Source: CAIUKV01 sp041659105
GTDB lineage: Bacteria; Actinomycetota; Acidimicrobiia; IMCC26256; PALSA-555
Direction of reading: 5' to 3'
DNA length: 9,626 bases
Assembly (NCBI GenBank): GCA_041659105.1
Contig: JBAZYX010000126.1
Span: 1-9,626, forward strand
The notes under the pieces were generated by a model. It searched no databases. It was not told the DNA's origin and saw nothing but the letters and a program-made list of their open reading frames with translations. This document shows positions 5,890 through 9,626 of this stretch, piece after piece. Made by a program: the position numbers and the translations under genes. Position 1 is the stretch's first letter; each line of letters starts with the position of its first letter.

Positions 5890-7272
5890 GTGATCAGAAC
5901 TGCGCGCCGCCTTCTGCTGATCCCCGCCGTGGGGCTCCTGATGCTCGGTGCGCCCGCGCTCGCCCTGGACTCCACACCGGCCCCCCCGCCGTCCACCACC
6001 GACGTGCCGCTGGCCCTCCCGGCCGATGCCGGTCCGGGCGCTCGCGCCGAGGCCAACGCGTCGGCCGACCTCGTCGGGGTGAAGTGGGCGGGCGACCCCG
6101 GGGCCGAGTTCAAGGTCGAGGTCCAACGTCCCGGGAGCGACCGCTGGGAGGACGCCGGCACGCTCGGCGGCGAGGACACGGCGCCGGATGCCGACTCGCC
6201 CGACGCGCGCGCGTCGCTTCGGGCCAACGACGGGGCCAACGCTTCGGAGCCGCTGGCGGTCGGCGATGTCTCCGACGTGCGGATCACGGTCGTGAGCGGG
6301 TCGGTCGACACCGCTTCGGTCGTTGCGGTGAGCTCCGAGCCGACGGGCGCGCCGAGTGGTTCGGCCGGTGCGCTCGGGTTCGGCGGCGCGTTGCCCGACG
6401 GACCGGACCGGTTCGCGTACGCGGTTGCGCTCGTGCTCGGTGGCCTCGTGCTCGGAGCGGTGGCCGCGGGCTGGAGCCCGTGGCGCTCGCGGCGTCAGAT
6501 CGCGCTGTTGGCGGTGCTGAGCCTGGTGGTGCTCGCTGCCTGCACGCCGCCGTCGCCGAACGCGACGAACACGCCCCAGCCACCCGTCACGATGCGCAGC
6601 TCGTGGGGGCCGGATCTCCCGTGGAACCCGTCGGACGACTGCGCTCCCGGTCCCGAGCTGGCGGGCACGGTGAACTTCATCGTGGTCCACCACACGGTGA
6701 ACTCGAACGACTACTCCCCGAGCCAGAGCCGGGAGTGGGTGCGGAACATCTGGGCGTACCACCGGTACACCCTCGGCTACTGCGACATCGCGTACAACTT
6801 CATCATCGACAAGTACGGCCAGATCTTCGAGGGCCGCATGGGCGGCATCGACAAGGCGGTCATCGCCGCGCACACGGGTGGCTTCAACATCGAGTCGAGC
6901 GGCATCGCGCTGCTCGGCAACTTCACCGACGTCCAACCGACGGCCGCGGCCTGGAACGCGCTGGTCGACCTCGCCGCCTGGAAGCTGAGCGTCCACTTCA
7001 AGAACCCGGCCGACGGGTTCACGGCGGTCAGCAACGGCTACGGCGCGCGCTGGCCGGCCGGGACGAGCGTGTCGTTCCCGAGCCGGATCGTGGGCCACCG
7101 CGACCTCTGGCCCACGGCGTGCCCGGGCAACGCGTTCTATCCGCGCCTGGCCGAGCTCCGGACGGTGGTGCAGCCGAGAGTGGGTTGGGAGCAGGGCGCT
7201 CCGCCGCCTCCACCACCGACCGCGTCCACGACGACGGTCCCGTCGAGCACCACCTCGACCTCGCTGCCCTGA
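5890..7272 (+). CDS. Exported PGRP-type N-acetylmuramoyl-L-alanine amidase with internal lipoprotein-like signal
   Basis: Predicted zinc amidase cutting the bond between MurNAc and L-Ala in peptidoglycan, outside the membrane. It has 460 residues from a GTG preceded by GGGAG (5873-5877, a rather long 12-base spacer). Layout: signal peptide 1-25 (basic MIRTARR, hydrophobic core, ALA at 23-25); Pro/Thr linker; accessory beta-type domain about 60-150, like the one before the catalytic domain in many actinobacterial amidases (GVKW, PLAVGD); hydrophobic segment 175-194; basic loop with RSRR (199-202); second hydrophobic segment 204-217 ending in a lipobox LAAC (Cys218); PGRP/Amidase_2 domain about 235-428; Pro/Thr/Ser tail. 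Catalytic and zinc residues are intact: His267 (VVHHT), Tyr302, His403 (GHRD) and Cys411 (TACPG), with Thr409 at the usual amidase position. An internal GTG at 6460 could start a stand-alone lipoprotein. The open frame extends upstream to 3685, but that part is antisense to the mutase. Confidence 0.92.
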   Translation: MIRTARRLLLIPAVGLLMLGAPALALDSTPAPPPSTTDVPLALPADAGPGARAEANASADLVGVKWAGDPGAEFKVEVQRPGSDRWEDAGTLGGEDTAPDADSPDARASLRANDGANASEPLAVGDVSDVRITVVSGSVDTASVVAVSSEPTGAPSGSAGALGFGGALPDGPDRFAYAVALVLGGLVLGAVAAGWSPWRSRRQIALLAVLSLVVLAACTPPSPNATNTPQPPVTMRSSWGPDLPWNPSDDCAPGPELAGTVNFIVVHHTVNSNDYSPSQSREWVRNIWAYHRYTLGYCDIAYNFIIDKYGQIFEGRMGGIDKAVIAAHTGGFNIESSGIALLGNFTDVQPTAAAWNALVDLAAWKLSVHFKNPADGFTAVSNGYGARWPAGTSVSFPSRIVGHRDLWPTACPGNAFYPRLAELRTVVQPRVGWEQGAPPPPPPTASTTTVPSSTTSTSLP

Positions 7273-7274
7273 GG

Positions 7275-7511
7275 TCAGGACGCCTGGCGGAGGCCCTCGG
7301 CGTCGGGGGTGGCGTCGGGGTGCGCCCGCTCGAGGGCGGCACGGGCCGACGCCACGCCGGCCTTGCCGATCTCACGGGTGTGGTCGTCGAGCCGCCACTG
7401 ACCCTGCCAGTGGACGGGTCGGCGGTCGCGGCGCGGCGTGGCCCGACCGCGCAGCGGCCGGTTGGCGGGCTCGGACTTGGTGATGAGGCGGAGTTGCGTG
7501 CTCACGTCCAT
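7275..7511 (-). CDS. Small basic protein of unknown function (78 aa)
   Basis: I do not recognise this gene. It encodes 78 residues from an ATG at 7511, with a weak GGGA five bases upstream. It is Arg-rich in the N-terminal half (RPLRGRATPRRDRRP), then has a short WQGQWRLDDHTREIG stretch and a predicted helix (KAGVASARAALERAH). It has no signal peptide, membrane segment or cysteine. It is believed to be a real gene because about 72 of 78 codons end in G or C, the frame fills the space between its neighbours, and no competing gene lies opposite. It converges on the amidase with only two bases between the stop codons and diverges from the cysteine desulfurase across 101 bp. It is probably soluble and may bind nucleic acid, judging only from its charge. 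Confidence 0.65.
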   Translation of the reverse strand: MDVSTQLRLITKSEPANRPLRGRATPRRDRRPVHWQGQWRLDDHTREIGKAGVASARAALERAHPDATPDAEGLRQAS

Positions 7512-7599
7512 GAGTGTCCCAAGAGGGTGTGACAGCTACGCCGCCGAGTGACGGCCGACACCCGGGAAAACGCCGAAGAGGGCCGTGAAAGTTCCCTCG

Positions 7600-7605
7600 T
7601 ACACT
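7600..7605 (+). promoter_or_regulatory. Putative -10 box (TACACT) of a leaderless cysteine desulfurase promoter
   Basis: TACACT matches TANNNT and is followed by seven bases (TCGGTTC) and then the ATG at 7613. Transcription would start at the A of the start codon. No Shine-Dalgarno is visible just before the ATG. No convincing -35 box is seen at the expected 16-18 base spacing. Confidence 0.55.
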
Positions 7606-7612
7606 TCGGTTC

Positions 7613-8788
<1,176 letters not shown>

Positions 8789-8792
8789 TCGC

Positions 8793-9626
8793 GTGCAGGT
8801 GATGGTCGCGATGAGCGGGGGCGTCGACTCCTCCGTCGCGGCGGCGATGCTCGCGGCCGACGGCCACGACGTCACCGGTGTGACCCTCCGGCTGTGGGGC
8901 GGCGCGACCGACTCCGGCTGCTGCAGCGTCGGCGACGTGGAGGACGCGCGCCGCGTGGCCGCGCAGCTCGGAGTGGCGCACTACGTCTTCGACGAGGCCG
9001 ACGAGTTCGAGGCGAGCGTGGTGGAGCCGTACGTGCGCGCGTACGACGCCGGGGCCACGCCGAATCCCTGCGTCGCGTGCAATCAGGAGCTCAAGTTCGG
9101 TCGCCTGCTCCAGCGGGCCCGGACCCTCGGGTTCGACGCGCTCGCCACCGGTCACCACGCGCGCGTCCGGCACGGGGGCGATGGCGTGTCCCGGCTGGTC
9201 CGGGCGCGGGACCTCGCGAAGGATCAGAGCTACGTGCTCGTGGGCCTCACCCAGCGGGAGCTGCCGAACCTCCGGTTCCCGGTCGGCGAGCTCACCAAGC
9301 CGGAGGTGCGGGCCCGCGCGGGCACGCTGGGCCTGCGTACGGCCGAGAAGCCCGAGAGCATGGACGTGTGCTTCGTGGCCCGGCGCGACCGCGTCGAGTT
9401 CGTGGAGGCGCGCGTGGGTGCCCGTCCCGGCGTCGTCGTCGACGTCGACGGCAACGAGGTTGGCCGTCACGACGGCATCGCCCGGTTCACGGTCGGCCAG
9501 CGGCGCGGCCTCGGGGTGGCGGTGGGTGAGCGCCGGTACGTCGTCGACGTCGACGCCGCCGCGAACGTGGTCACGGTCGGTCCACCCGAGGCGCTCCTGC
9601 GCGACGGCGTCGAGCTGCGCGCGCTC
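8793..9626 (+). CDS. mnmA: tRNA-specific 2-thiouridylase MnmA (3' end cut by window edge)
   Basis: Uses ATP to adenylate U34 of tRNA-Glu, -Gln and -Lys, then swaps oxygen for sulfur received from the cysteine desulfurase (also trmU). 278 codons are visible, open to the right edge; the family is usually about 350-370 residues, so the end of the C-terminal barrel is missing. The PP-loop SGGVDSS is at 8-14. Cys96 in NPCVACNQELKF (91-102) and Cys193 in ESMDVCF are the two catalytic cysteines. KDQSYVL (143-149) and FTVGQRRGLG (232-241) are further family marks. The GTG at 8793 is preferred because it gives MQVMVAMSGGVDSS, the normal family N-terminus; a GTG at 8799 and an ATG at 8802 are alternatives. 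It lies four bases after iscS, so the two are surely one transcript. Cys93 adds a CxxC pair with Cys96. Confidence 0.95.
   Translation, partial: MQVMVAMSGGVDSSVAAAMLAADGHDVTGVTLRLWGGATDSGCCSVGDVEDARRVAAQLGVAHYVFDEADEFEASVVEPYVRAYDAGATPNPCVACNQELKFGRLLQRARTLGFDALATGHHARVRHGGDGVSRLVRARDLAKDQSYVLVGLTQRELPNLRFPVGELTKPEVRARAGTLGLRTAEKPESMDVCFVARRDRVEFVEARVGARPGVVVDVDGNEVGRHDGIARFTVGQRRGLGVAVGERRYVVDVDAAANVVTVGPPEALLRDGVELRAL

Noticed and set aside
6391..6400. LPDG before the first hydrophobic segment of the amidase, as a sortase sorting signal
   Set aside because: The segment plus basic tail resembles a sorting signal, but the motif lacks the Thr of LPxTG and the protein continues for some 260 residues.
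5752..7098. Minus-strand open frame (448 codons) opposite the amidase
   Set aside because: It is low-complexity Arg/Val/Asp-rich sequence, antisense to a well-supported amidase.
7564..7596. GGGAA ... GTT as an ECF-type sigma factor promoter before iscS
   Set aside because: The spacing of about 22 bases is too long for the usual 16-18, and TACACT gives a simpler explanation.

Overview
The window is very GC-rich, with G or C at nearly every third codon position. It looks like part of an actinobacterial chromosome. Three things support this: an actinobacterial-type PGRP amidase with its N-terminal accessory domain, a cysteine desulfurase–mnmA pair arranged as in Mycobacterium, and a left-edge gene of a family I recall from actinobacteria. 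I would guess a deep-branching lineage such as Acidimicrobiia, but one window cannot settle that. I see no mobile element, CRISPR array, tRNA or rRNA, so this reads as core chromosome.

Left half (1-5742), all on the minus strand and read right to left: a full-length B12-dependent methylmalonyl-CoA mutase, its G-protein chaperone meaB, a membrane-tethered PAS-PAS-GGDEF-EAL protein for cyclic-di-GMP turnover, and the first 48 codons of a conserved protein of unknown function. The gaps after meaB and after the GGDEF-EAL gene contain no TA dinucleotide at all. They therefore cannot hold a TANNNT -10 box, which fits one transcript started at a leaderless-type promoter in front of the mutase. Such a transcript would couple propionyl-CoA/methylmalonyl-CoA metabolism to a second-messenger enzyme.

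Centre (5743-5889): a 147-bp divergent promoter region. It holds the mutase -10 box and a 24-bp imperfect inverted repeat almost exactly midway between the two start codons.

Right half: a plus-strand secreted, zinc-dependent peptidoglycan amidase (5890-7272). Its layout is odd: it looks like two exported proteins joined end to end, with a second, lipoprotein-type signal sequence in the middle. Next come a small convergent gene of unknown function (7275-7511, minus), then an iscS-type cysteine desulfurase (7613-8788) with an apparently leaderless promoter. Four bases after it, mnmA begins and runs off the right edge. The last two make 2-thiouridine at tRNA position 34: IscS takes sulfur from cysteine and MnmA puts it on the tRNA.
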